NCBI RefSeq assembly: GCF_963678635.1
Contig: NC_087065.1
Location: 13,926,743-13,990,742, forward strand
DNA from: Symsagittifera roscoffensis
Taxonomy: Eukaryota; Xenacoelomorpha; Acoela; Convolutidae
Length of the DNA: 64,000 bases
Direction of reading: 5' to 3'
Both the position numbers and the translations under genes were made by a program. Shown here in pieces: positions 54,905 to 64,000 of this stretch. Position 1 is the stretch's first letter, and every line of letters begins with the position of its first letter. Below the pieces are notes generated by a model. That model had not been told where the DNA came from, did no database searches, and saw only the letters and a list, made by a program, of their open reading frames with translations.

Positions 54905-55600
54905 GTATCCAATGAAAAATCTGTATCCGTCCAAATTATCAATCAATCCTACAAGTGCGTCTAATTTATGGTTTCCAAAGTTTGTCTATTTACTGCGCGT
55001 CTTTTTTCCCCTGTTCGTGAAAAACATATATTCTCACACAAACCCCCGAAAAAAAATCTTTTTTTGTTTTTGGAAATTTCTTAGCTCACTGAATTGACTT
55101 CGTGTTTAGAGGATATGAAAGAATGTGTACCTAATTAGAATGGGTACATATTTCTTTTGAAAGTGGTACAGTTTCATCGTTGAGCTTTTCTTGAAATACT
55201 TTTTCAACATTTTTAAGTAACAGTTTTTGACCGTATTTTTCTACGTAGGAGAATACTGATTCCCTGAACCAAAAAAGGGTTTGAAAAAAAGCGGTTTTGC
55301 CTATTTGGGATAATCATTTTGCACAGAATTTCCAAATTTCCATTATTGCGTTGCAGCAACCGCGATTGAATCTGGCTCAGAAATCAATCCAAATTAAATT
55401 GGGGCAGACTAAATGATCCTAAAATTGCATTATTAGACCCAAAACTTGCCACATATATGACAAACTTTTAAAAATTTGCTGAAAACACATAAAAGGGCAT
55501 TCAGAACAATCAGGAATCCATCCTGACACGAGAGTTCGTATTCATTTTTGCAATTAGACTATTCAATATTGTTAGTCAGAATAAGTCGACGTTGAAGTTA

Positions 55601-56109
55601 GATGGCGTTGAGCGCATTTGCGCAGACGCATAAGGCGCAAAATCTACCAATTTAATCCTATCATTGCGGACGGGGGGGGGGAAGAATAGAAAACTTCAAA
55701 AAATTTAATCTATTTAAAAACTGTTTTCTAATTATGATTATTTTAGGTATGTTTCTCATTAATGGGCAGTCATAAAGTTCAGGGTTTTGCCAAGATACGA
55801 GCACCCTTGTTTGGTATTCGAATTCTGTTTGCTCAAACGTCTAAGTAAACTTGCCATATTGGATGACATGTACTAAGTGCACTGCTTTAACGAACTCAAA
55901 CTAACTATATTGCCAGCCCAGAAAACACAATAAACAAACTGTTAAACCATGGCTAATGACCAATGCTTCATTAATTAATCGCTGTTACTCCGCTAATCAT
56001 TACCACCTACTTTATTCTCTTCTTTACCTTCATTACAAAATACTTGCGTAATTCTGAAACAGAAATATTGAAACCAGTTTCAAATTAATTACCTTGTCGC
56101 GTTTCCAAA
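55601..56109. other. Spacer with an orphan Helentron-like end
   Basis: 55768-55812 is GGCAGTCATAAAGTTCAGGG, TTTTGCCAAGATACGAGCAC, CCTTGTT, a decayed 3' end in plus orientation. A short G run lies at about 55671-55681. Confidence 0.4.
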
Positions 56110-56139
56110 ATGAGTTCGGAGCCCCAAGTCGAAATTAAG
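56110..56139 (+). CDS. Candidate first coding exon, copy 1
   Basis: ATG in a good context (CCAAAATGAG) with ten codons, MSSEPQVEIK, then donor AAG|GTAATG. The duplicate at 63352 has MSSEPQVEFK. Short, so it may be chance; no second exon identified. Confidence 0.25.
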
Positions 56140-57724
56140 GTAATGCTGTACTTTCTATAACGGATTTAGGGTGGGGGGCTGACGACACTTAGCAATTCGA
56201 CGGATCAAATGAGCAATCTCCCCCTTAATGACTAATTGAGCTATCTCCCCCCAAGCACCCGGGTCAAACTGGTCGAAATATGACCAGACCGAAGTCGGTC
56301 GAACAGCGAAATTTTCCGGACCGAAAGCACACACCTGACTTCGGTCTGATATTCGAGGCATCATACTCAATTTCAGTCTGATGGTTGAACTAGGGTCGAA
56401 TCAAGGTCGAAGTGGAGTCTAATCAGAGTCGAACTAGAGTCGAATCAGGGTCGAACTAGAGACGAATCAGGGTCAAATTATAGTCAAATCAGGGACGAAC
56501 TTAATCAAACTTAATCAGGGACGAAATGTGTTCATAGCACGCAATCAATTCACCGAGTGAATTTTATTTTAAATCGAGTCAAGAAAAATTTTTGAAAAAA
56601 AATCCGAAAAATGAAAACAAGATTAGAATTTTTGTTTGTGCGACCATTGCCTCGAGAAAGTTACCAATGCTAGTGCTCTAACCTTGTATCTGAATACCAA
56701 AAATTGTTCTCCGCAGCTTCTTACTAATGTTCGCAATATCATTTTTGTTTGCATTTCAGAAAAAAAAGTCAGCTTTTTGCGCATCAATTTTAACGACTCT
56801 TTCGTTCTGAAAATAATTTTTGAGTTTTGATATTGTAAATTTTGGTGTTGCACATTCGTTGGAGAGTTTGGCTCACGATTTCATCTCGTTCTAACTATTT
56901 ACAATTGGGTATAAACAAGTCTCAACTGCCTATTCAGCTATCTCTCCTCACGCGAGAATGGGGGGGGGGGAAGATTACTCAATTGATCCAATTCGACCCT
57001 CTGCCGACCCAAAGGGTCCCCTGTGGTACTATTTGCTGCTCGGGTTCCGGTCATTCAATTAAAACGTGCAAACATAAATGTTTTGATATATTAAAAGCAT
57101 GGAATAAAAACACCATATTGGACGGATCTATGCCCAGGTAGTTTTTTGGGTGTAAAATTTGCAGGCTATAAAAGTTTGTCGATTGTACATTTTTTTGCAA
57201 GATTGCTGGGTTGAGAATTTGTTTCACTGTCACTTTGTCCGAAATCAAACCACAATTTATGATTTTTGCGGTTAGAAATTGATGATGTCATCAACATCCT
57301 CGGGGGACCCTTGTTGGCTGTCACTTGCAGGGCGTCACTTTATGAATGACGCTTGAGGGGTGCCCTTGCAAAATGTCACTTATCATTGATGAGTGACCCT
57401 TGGGGGGGGGGGGGGGGGGGGGGGGGTGTCCCTTATTGCAGGATCGGAGGGTACAGTTTTGTTTCTTTTGAATTTGGCTTCCCAAGCTTTGCCAAAATTC
57501 TTTGAAATTTCTTTATGCTGAGCTCAAAAAATTTTTCAAGAAAATGAAAAAAAATTTTGCTCTTTTTTATCTAACTAACACTTGAGTGCAATTGCTCGGT
57601 CCATTCTACACTCGCTATATAAGGGCCCTATCGCCCATGATTGCAAATTGTGGTGACCCGTCTAGCATAGAAGTACTGTTTAAGGTGTTGTTCATGGGCC
57701 CGTTCAGGGGTGGCAAGACTAGTA
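56140..57724. other. Low-complexity spacer with a hAT MITE fragment and a 25-G run
   Basis: About 56958-57035 resembles the G-run and CTGCCGACCCAAAGGGTCCC end of the hAT MITE family. 57402-57426 is 25 consecutive G after several GTCACTT-type words. No gene supported. Confidence 0.45.
56390..56530 (+). repeat. Minisatellite of (A/C)AGGGTCGAACTAGAGTCGAAT type
   Basis: About eight degenerate 14-15-bp words GGGTCGAA(T/C)(C/T)A in a row; a shorter version in the duplicate lies at about 63645-63705. Confidence 0.7.
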
Positions 57725-57766
57725 TTTTCCGTAGAGGTATTTCTCCAGAAATACCTCTACGGAAAA
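57725..57766. repeat. Perfect 20-bp-arm palindrome
   Basis: TTTTCCGTAGAGGTATTTCT, CC, then the exact complement (57747-57766). The two-base centre is too tight for a folded RNA loop without opening the stem. Confidence 0.85.
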
Positions 57767-58162
57767 CCACCTCGTGATCACGTGGCATCCATGGGCACTG
57801 AAGTATTCCACAAAAAGATCATCAGGTACCTTCTTAGCCAAAAAAAAAACACATTCTAATTTGTTTTCAAGATTTACTACAATAACAGAAAAATAGGTGG
57901 TTTAATCATCACGATGGCAAACTGTTCTCCTCAATCATATGACTAAAACATCGCTTAAGTTTGCTATTAAAGCAGACGAGTTTATGGATTCTGCCAAAAA
58001 AATGAACCAAGTTTTTCATTTTTAATAAATTCAGTCTACTCAAACTGAAACTCGTTCTTTAAATAATTCACAATCCAGGCAATATTAATCATTAATGGTC
58101 GAGAGGCTAGAAAATATCCTCAAAAACCCAGCTTTTTCAATGATTTTTTTTTCATCAAATAA
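57767..58162. other. AT-rich spacer
   Basis: Nothing recognised. Confidence 0.35.
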
Positions 58163-58610
58163 CTATTGACGTTGAACGAGTGTAATTTTTTTGTTTGTCT
58201 CTTCTCGAGTTGAAAGGTTTCCAGATACAAAAACTTGTAATAAAACATGTCCACGAGATCCGGAGGTAACAATTTTATTCGACCAAAGCGCACGTTCTTG
58301 CTCATTAGAAATCCCAGCTGACAACTTACCAGTTTGACAAGATTTTAATTTGGAACCAATTCGAATTGCGATCCGATATAATCTCACTGAAACATGATAA
58401 CGGTGAACCATTGCTGAAAATTAGTAGCGGTGAACTCCAAATCCAAATTTGGGAAATCTGACTTTTTTCCTTCTCCAATTTGGTTGGAGCAATCTGTTGA
58501 TTTGGTAGAAGCAATCGTTTACATTTTTTGCAGTATTGAATAAAATCTCTCGCAAGCAATTTGTCAAAAACAGCTAAAATAGCAAGAAAAAATTTCCTTT
58601 CGTGATTCAA
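58163..58610 (-). CDS. Two overlapping coding-like frames, unassigned
   Basis: From 58610 one frame encodes LLARDFIQYCKKCKRLLLPN (a CxxC) and PTKLEKEKSQISQIWIW; near 58420, beside TTTTCAG, a second frame opens (MVHRYHVSVRLYRIAIRIGS) and ends SRGHVLLQVFVSGNLSTREE and on to TAG at 58163. The second contains an internal GTAAGT. Either two exons or one frame broken by a shift. The composition is protein-like but I know no match. Confidence 0.3.
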
Positions 58611-59800
58611 TTCATCAATTTTCTAATCAAAATTTCAGTAAACATTGATAAATGAGATTTTAATTTTTTTTTAAAAACTCAAAAAAAAACGAGTCACCTA
58701 GCTCGCCTGAAGCCCCAAAACAAATTTTTATTTTTTCAGTAATTGATTTGTAGGTTTTAATTTATTTAATCTTTTTTATTTTTTGTAATTTTTTAAAATT
58801 TGAACATTAGTTAATATTTTTTGGATCCGTCCGATGACCTTGAGTATTTGACGTTTGATAAGGATATATAACCAATTGAGTTATCTCTCCCCCAAGCGAA
58901 ACGGCAGAACACAACGAAGGCGTTATCAAATCAAACTCGAGCAGGGAGTTGCTATACAGATAGCATGCAGTTGAAGTTTTTATATCAAATTATTTTTTTT
59001 AATGAATTTTGGTTCAGATTTTCGTTTGACGATCCTTGGCTTGAAAAAAACAAGGTATTAAGTTATCAGGGCTGATGCTTCTCTACTTTAGCAGACCAAA
59101 TACGCGACTAATTAGTTCATTTGTTCAGACTTAAACTAAATTTTTTGTCATGATTTTGTGAGTTTAGGGTTTTGATAATGTGAAATTTGGGGTTCAGCAG
59201 AGTGTGGTGCTCAATTTTATATAACTCAAACTAGTTCATTTAAAGTTTAAAAAATGCTGAGGGTACCAATTGAGCTACGCCCCCCCCCCCCCCACCCCCT
59301 CAGAATGTGTTTACTTAATCGTCGAATCAATGACAGGCAGACGGGTCTTATCTGGACAGAACATAATCGTCAAATAATTCAAAAAATTAAACAAAGAACG
59401 CAAATTGGCAATTAAATGAGAAAACGAACGCAGTTTGGCGGGGAACTAAAATAAGTAGGCAAAAAAACATTTAATTGTCACAGCTTGCTTGCATTAAATT
59501 TGACCGAAAAGGAGTTTTGCAGATTTACTGCAATTTTGTAATTATGACCAACAAAATGTAATTCAAAGGATGATTGAAAGCGAGTTTTTACACAGATCAA
59601 GCATCTGCTAAAACTGTGAGTCCGAGCCGAAGTTTATCGGGGATACACAAAGGAGAAACGAATACTGGTGGAAATTCTTCTATCTCAACATCAACACAGA
59701 GGCGAAGCTTCGCAAACACTTGCGAGAGAACACGACAAAAAGCGACATAAAATTGAACAATTAAAAGTAGAAATGAGCCTCGAATAAGTAATAATTCTGC
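58611..59800. other. AT-rich spacer with a C run
   Basis: A C-rich run lies at about 59280-59294. No gene or repeat family recognised. Confidence 0.35.
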
Positions 59801-59870
59801 TGCCTCTGAGATGCGAGCCTGCAACCAAGAGATTAAGGGTCTCACACACTAACCACTCAGTCACGGAAGC
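59801..59870 (-). tRNA. tRNA-Lys-like relic
   Basis: Minus strand: GCTTCCGTGACTGAGTGGTT (acceptor side and A-box), anticodon arm GAGA-CCCTTAA-TCTC with CTT in the anticodon position, then GGTTGCAGGCTCGCATCTC (decayed B-box). Position 33 is C in place of T and the acceptor ends do not pair, so it is a pseudogene or SINE head. Confidence 0.45.
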
Positions 59871-60041
59871 TTTAAAGAAACCAAAAACTAGCCACAACAA
59901 ATAAAGCAGAGATCAGATTCTATGTAACTTCCAATGCTACATTGAAATTTCCAAATAAGCGAACATAATCAACGAACACTTTTATTTGCGAGTTAGGTTA
60001 GAAAAAAGAAGGTTCGTAATAACACACTATGCTGATTGCAA

Positions 60042-60693
60042 AAGTAACAAGGATAGCCGGTTACTGTGTAAGTAGCACAAAATGTTCCGACCATAGTCTT
60101 CGAAAAATACAACCAAGTTTTTTTCCAATTATTGTCGTTTTTTTGACGTGGTGTGATAAAAGGAGCTGAAGAAAAAAACAGTGTATTAGGTATAATCGAT
60201 AGTCATACTAAAATAAGCAAATTGTAACAACAATTTTTGGAGAAAAATTATTAGAAAAACAAAAAAAATCAAACAAAACATTTTTTCAAGTTTTTTGAAT
60301 GTTTATGAATTTTTGAAAAATTTGATTCCAAAAACGCCAAAATATTTAAAGTAAACAAACATCCCAAGTAAAACTAAGTTTTTATCTTTTAAATTCAGCT
60401 ACTGTAAGCGTTTAAGTAATTAATCAATTAAAATAACACTGCTCGCTCGCTTCATTGCTTCATTCGCTCGAAATAAGACGAAAAAATCAAAAATTTCAAA
60501 CCGGTTTTTCTCGACACTGGGAATTTATTTTTGAAATTATTCATGTGGTTCGAATCACGACTGTAAGGTCTTCATTATGATATATCACTCAACCCAGTCC
60601 GATGATTTTTTGTGGTACCTGATTTTGAGCGGAAAAAAACTAAAACACACCCGAATACAAAGTTCCTCCCCATTTTTCAAACGGTCGAAACAT
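60042..60693 (-). mobile_element. Helentron-like subfamily F copy, single and near full length
   Basis: Left end AACAAGGATAGCCGGTTACT, hairpin GTGTAAGTAGCAC, AAAATGTTCCGACC; body includes GTGGTTCGAATCACGACTGT and TTGTGGTACCTGATTTTGAG in the expected order. Confidence 0.55.
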
Positions 60694-61169
60694 TTCGAGA
60701 ACGGCCCAGGTCAAAACTGGCTAATTGGTCTCATTAATTCCATACACGGCTCTTAATTTTCAGTTTAAAGTTGGACAGTCGGAACATTCAAGGCGTTGCC
60801 CTGATACGAGCACTCTTGTTTTCCAATATGGTCAAATCTTAATTTGACTATATGATATTATATGCTAAAACAAAAGCATTTAGAATGTTGCATATTTAGA
60901 TACAGTTGGTTTTGCAACAGCTGAGGGTAAATTTTTTGAGTGACACAATAAATAAATCTAAGATCGGTCGAGCAAATTTTTTCTTTTTTTCAGTCTTTAA
61001 AGTCGAGACAGTCGTCAAGGTATACCAAGGTATATCAATTTTTATCGAACCTGCAAAACATATTTGATTGAATTCAAGATAATTTCTAACTTTTCCTCGG
61101 TCTAAATAATTGGAGTATTTTGAATCATCGAAAGGGATACTTTTTTTTGGTATCTGCTGTTTTTGCAAG

Positions 61170-61291
61170 ACAAAATGAAAACACAATAAATTGTGCTCCT
61201 GGAGCCGTGTTATTCAAAGCCCTCGAGGATGGGTGTTCTCGATACAGCTGTCCCGTATCCAACAATCAGACCGTGTTGTGTTCAGACCATG
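61170..61291 (+). CDS. Candidate Cys-rich exon, copy 3
   Basis: Same borders and product as copy 1. Confidence 0.35.
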
Positions 61292-62020
61292 GTATCCAAT
61301 GAAAAATCTGTATCCGTCCAAATTATCAATCAATCCTACAAGTGCGTCTAATTTATGGTTTCCAAAGTTTGTCTATTTACTGCGCGTCTTTTTTCCCTGT
61401 TCGTGAAAAACATATTTTCTCACACAAACCCCCGAAAAAAATCTTTTTTTGTTTTTGGAAATTTCTTAGCTCACTGAATTGACTTCGTGTTTAGAGGATA
61501 TGAAAGAATGTGTACATAATTAGAATGGGTACATATTTCTTTTGAAAGTGGTACAGTTTCATCGTTGAGCTTTTCTTGAAATACTTTTTCAACATTTTTA
61601 AGTAACAGTGTTTGACCGTATTTTTCTACGTAGGAGAATACGGATTCCCTGAACCAAAAAAGGGTTTGAAAAATAGCGGTTTTGCCTATTTGGGATAATC
61701 ATTTTGCACAGAATTTCCAAATTTCCATTATTGCGTTGCAGCAACTGCGATTGAATCTGGCTCAGAAATCAATCCAAATTAAATTGGGGCAGACTAAATG
61801 ATCCTAAAATTGCATTATTAGACCCAAAACTTGCTACATATATGACAAACTTTTAAAAATTTACTGAAAACACATAAAAGGGCATTCAGAACAATCAGGA
61901 ATCCATCCTGACACGAGAGTTCGTATTCATTTTTGCAATTAGACTATTCAATATTGTTAGTCAGAATAAGTCGACGTTGAAGTTGAATACTTTTTTTTTG
62001 GTATCTGCTGTTTTTGCAAG

Positions 62021-62142
62021 ACAAAATGAAAACACAATAAATTGTGCTCCTGGAGCCGTGTTATTCAAAGCCCTCGAGGATGGGTGTTCTCGATACAGCT
62101 GTCCCGTATCCAACAATCAGACCGTGTTGTGTTCAGACCATG
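62021..62142 (+). CDS. Candidate Cys-rich exon, copy 4
   Basis: Same borders and product as copy 1. Confidence 0.35.
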
Positions 62143-63351
62143 GTATCCAATGAAAAATCTGTATCCGTCCAAATTATCAATCAATCCTACAAGTGCGTCT
62201 AATTTATGGTTTCCAAAGTTTGTCTATTTACTGCGCGTCTTTTTTCCCTGTTCGTGAAAAACATATATTCTCACACAAACCCCCGAAAAAAAATCTTTTT
62301 TTGTTTTTGGAAATTTCTTAGCTCACTGAATTGACTTCGTGTTTAGAGGATATGAAAGAATGTGTACATAATTAGAATGGGTACATATTTCTTTTGAAAG
62401 TGGTACAGTTTCATTGTTGAGCTTTTCTTGAAATACTTTTTCAACAATTTTAAGTAACAGTTTTTGACCGTATTTTTCTACGTAGGAGAATACGGATTCC
62501 CTGAACCAAAAAAGGGTTTGAAAAATAGCGGTTTTGCCTATTTGGGATAATCATTTTGCACAGAATTTCCAAATTTCCATTATTGCGTTGCAGCAACCGC
62601 GATTGAATCTGGCTCAGAAATCAATCCAAATTAAATTGGGGCAGACTAAATGATCCTAAAATTGCATTATTAGACCCAAAACTTGCCACATATATGACAA
62701 ACTTTTAAAAATTTGCTGAAAACACATAAAAGGGCATTCAGAACAATCAGGAATCCATCCTGACACGAGAGTTCGTATTCATTTTTGCAATTAGACTATT
62801 CAATATTGTTAGTCAGAATAAGTCGACGTTGAAGTTAGATGGCGTTGAGCTCATTTGCGCAGACGCATAAGGCGCAAAATCTACCAATTTAATCCTATCA
62901 TTGCGGACGGGGGGGGGGGGAAGAATAGAAAACTTCAAAAAACTTAATCTATTTAAAAACTGTTTTCTAATTATGATTATTTTAGGTATGTTTCTCATTA
63001 ATGGGCAGTCATAAAGTTCAGGGTTTTGCCCTGATACGAGCACCCTTGTTTGGTATTCGAATTCTGTTTGCTCAAACGTCTAAGTAAACTTGCCATATTG
63101 GATGACATGTACTAAGTGCACTGCTTTAACGAACTCAAACTAACTATATTGCCAGCCCAGAAAACACAATAAACAAACTGTTAAACCATGGCTATTGACC
63201 AATGCTTCATTAATTAATCGCTGTTACTCCGCTAATCATTACCACCTACTTTATTCTCTTCTTTACTACCTTCATTACAAAATACTTGCGTAATTCTGAA
63301 ACAGAAATATTGAAACCAGTTTCAAATTAATTACCTTGTCGCGTTTCCAAA

Positions 63352-63381
63352 ATGAGTTCGGAGCCCCAAGTCGAGTTTAAG
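63352..63381 (+). CDS. Candidate first coding exon, copy 2
   Basis: MSSEPQVEFK then donor AAG|GTAATG; differs from copy 1 by GAAATT to GAGTTT (one silent, one Ile to Phe). Confidence 0.25.
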
Positions 63382-64000
63382 GTAATGCTGTACTTTCTAT
63401 AACGGATTTAGGGTGGGGGGCTGTCGACACTTAGCAATTCGACGGATCAATTGAGCAATCTCCCCCTTAATGACTAATTGAGCTATCCCCCCCAAGCACC
63501 CGGGTCAAACTGGTCGAAATGTGATCAGACCGAAGTAGGTCGAACAGCAAATTTTTCCGGACCGAAAGCACACTGCACACACCTGACTTCGGTCTGATAT
63601 TCGAAGCACCATACTCAATTTCAGTCTGATGGTTGAACTAGGGTCGAATCAGGGTCGAACTAGAGTCGAATCAGGGTCGAACAATAGTCAAATCAGGGAC
63701 GAAATTTATCAAACGCAAACAGATGGTTGATGTGTTCATAGCACGCAATCAATTGACCGAGAGAATTTTATTTTATATCGAGTCAAGAAAAATTTTAGAG
63801 AAAAAATCCGAAAAATGAAAACAAGATTAGAATTTTTGTTTGGTCGACCGTTGCCTCGAGAAAGTTCAAAATGTTAGTGCTCTAACCTTGTATCTGAATA
63901 CCAAAAATTGTTCTCCGCAGCTTCTTAATAATGTTCGCAATATCATTTTTGTTTGCATTTCAGACAAAAAAGTCAGCTTTTTGCGCATCAATTTTAACGA

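Larger units (their letters stand above)
53899..55600 (+). repeat. 851-bp inner tandem duplication (units 1 and 2)
   Basis: Units 53899-54749 and 54750-55600 are nearly identical. Each starts ATACTTTTTTTTGGTATCTG and ends GTCGACGTTGAAGTT. Each contains the cysteine-rich exon candidate and, downstream, a decayed Helentron-like B copy (ATTCAGAACAATCAGGAATC and CATCCTGACACGAGAG). Confidence 0.9.
53481..60718 (+). repeat. 7.24-kb tandem duplication, first unit
   Basis: 53481-56796 is repeated in the same orientation at 60719-64000 with only scattered substitutions and small indels. The second unit starts exactly where the first would end, with GG shared at the junction, so this is a direct tandem duplication whose second unit runs past the window. 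The part 56797-60718 is seen once here. Confidence 0.85.
61137..62836 (+). repeat. 851-bp inner tandem duplication (units 3 and 4)
   Basis: 61137-61986 and 61987-62836, counterparts of units 1 and 2. Confidence 0.9.
60719..64000 (+). repeat. 7.24-kb tandem duplication, second unit (partial)
   Basis: Direct repeat of 53481-56796; continues beyond the window. Confidence 0.85.

Noticed and set aside
57586..57777. Plus-strand frame with FMGPFRGGKTSIFRR, resembling a GTPase P-loop
   Set aside because: The frame ends within the perfect 42-bp palindrome, no other GTPase motif follows, and the opposite strand is equally open. Left as chance unless a transcript is found.

Overview
The window looks like gene-poor, repeat-rich DNA from an AT-rich invertebrate animal; I cannot name the species. 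The reasons are GT-AG introns in a recognisable arrestin-domain gene, a Ty3/Gypsy element with a tRNA-Ser-type primer site, a decayed LINE, hAT and Tc1/mariner MITEs, tRNA-like relics and many copies of a Helentron-like repeat. There are no bacterial operons, rRNA genes or CRISPR arrays.

Region 1 (1-6075, skew continuing to about 8.1 kb) is the strangest part. Six plus-strand reading frames are packed without gaps: the tail of an unknown ORF, two small hydrophobic proteins, a Ser/Thr/Pro-rich protein, a large envelope-glycoprotein-like protein with signal peptide, membrane anchor and a PTAP motif in its tail, and a 602-residue protein with a low-complexity N-terminus. Junctions are TAAATG, ATGA, a 13-nt overlap and ATGA. 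The plus strand is very poor in G. This suggests the 3' half of an endogenous virus or env-bearing retroelement translated from a polycistronic RNA. Two of its genes carry stops or a frameshift, so it is decaying. A consensus splice donor lies 3 nt after the last stop.

Region 2 (9.2-14.3 kb, minus strand) holds four phase-matched exons of an arrestin domain-containing (ARRDC/alpha-arrestin) gene; its first and last exons are outside what I could identify. Its introns are filled with two hAT MITEs and a palindrome-rich TIR element.

Region 3 (14.7-30.9 kb) is mostly repeats: a LINE reverse-transcriptase relic, tandem and single Helentron-like elements, and a few candidate exons. Region 4 (30.9-39.0 kb) is a three-layer nest: an old Helentron-like copy, split by a hAT MITE, split by a 6.7-kb Gypsy element with 96-97% identical LTRs and broken gag and pol.

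Region 5 (39-53 kb) is AT-rich intergenic DNA with a fourth hAT MITE, a 1.14-kb TIR element full of GGATTCCGC motifs, and two palindromic Tc1-type MITEs inserted in what may have been a first coding exon. Region 6 (53.5-64 kb) is a direct tandem duplication with a 7.24-kb period. Inside it is an older 851-bp tandem duplication, so four copies of a candidate cysteine-rich extracellular exon are visible. All functional calls are from reading the sequence; no database search was possible.
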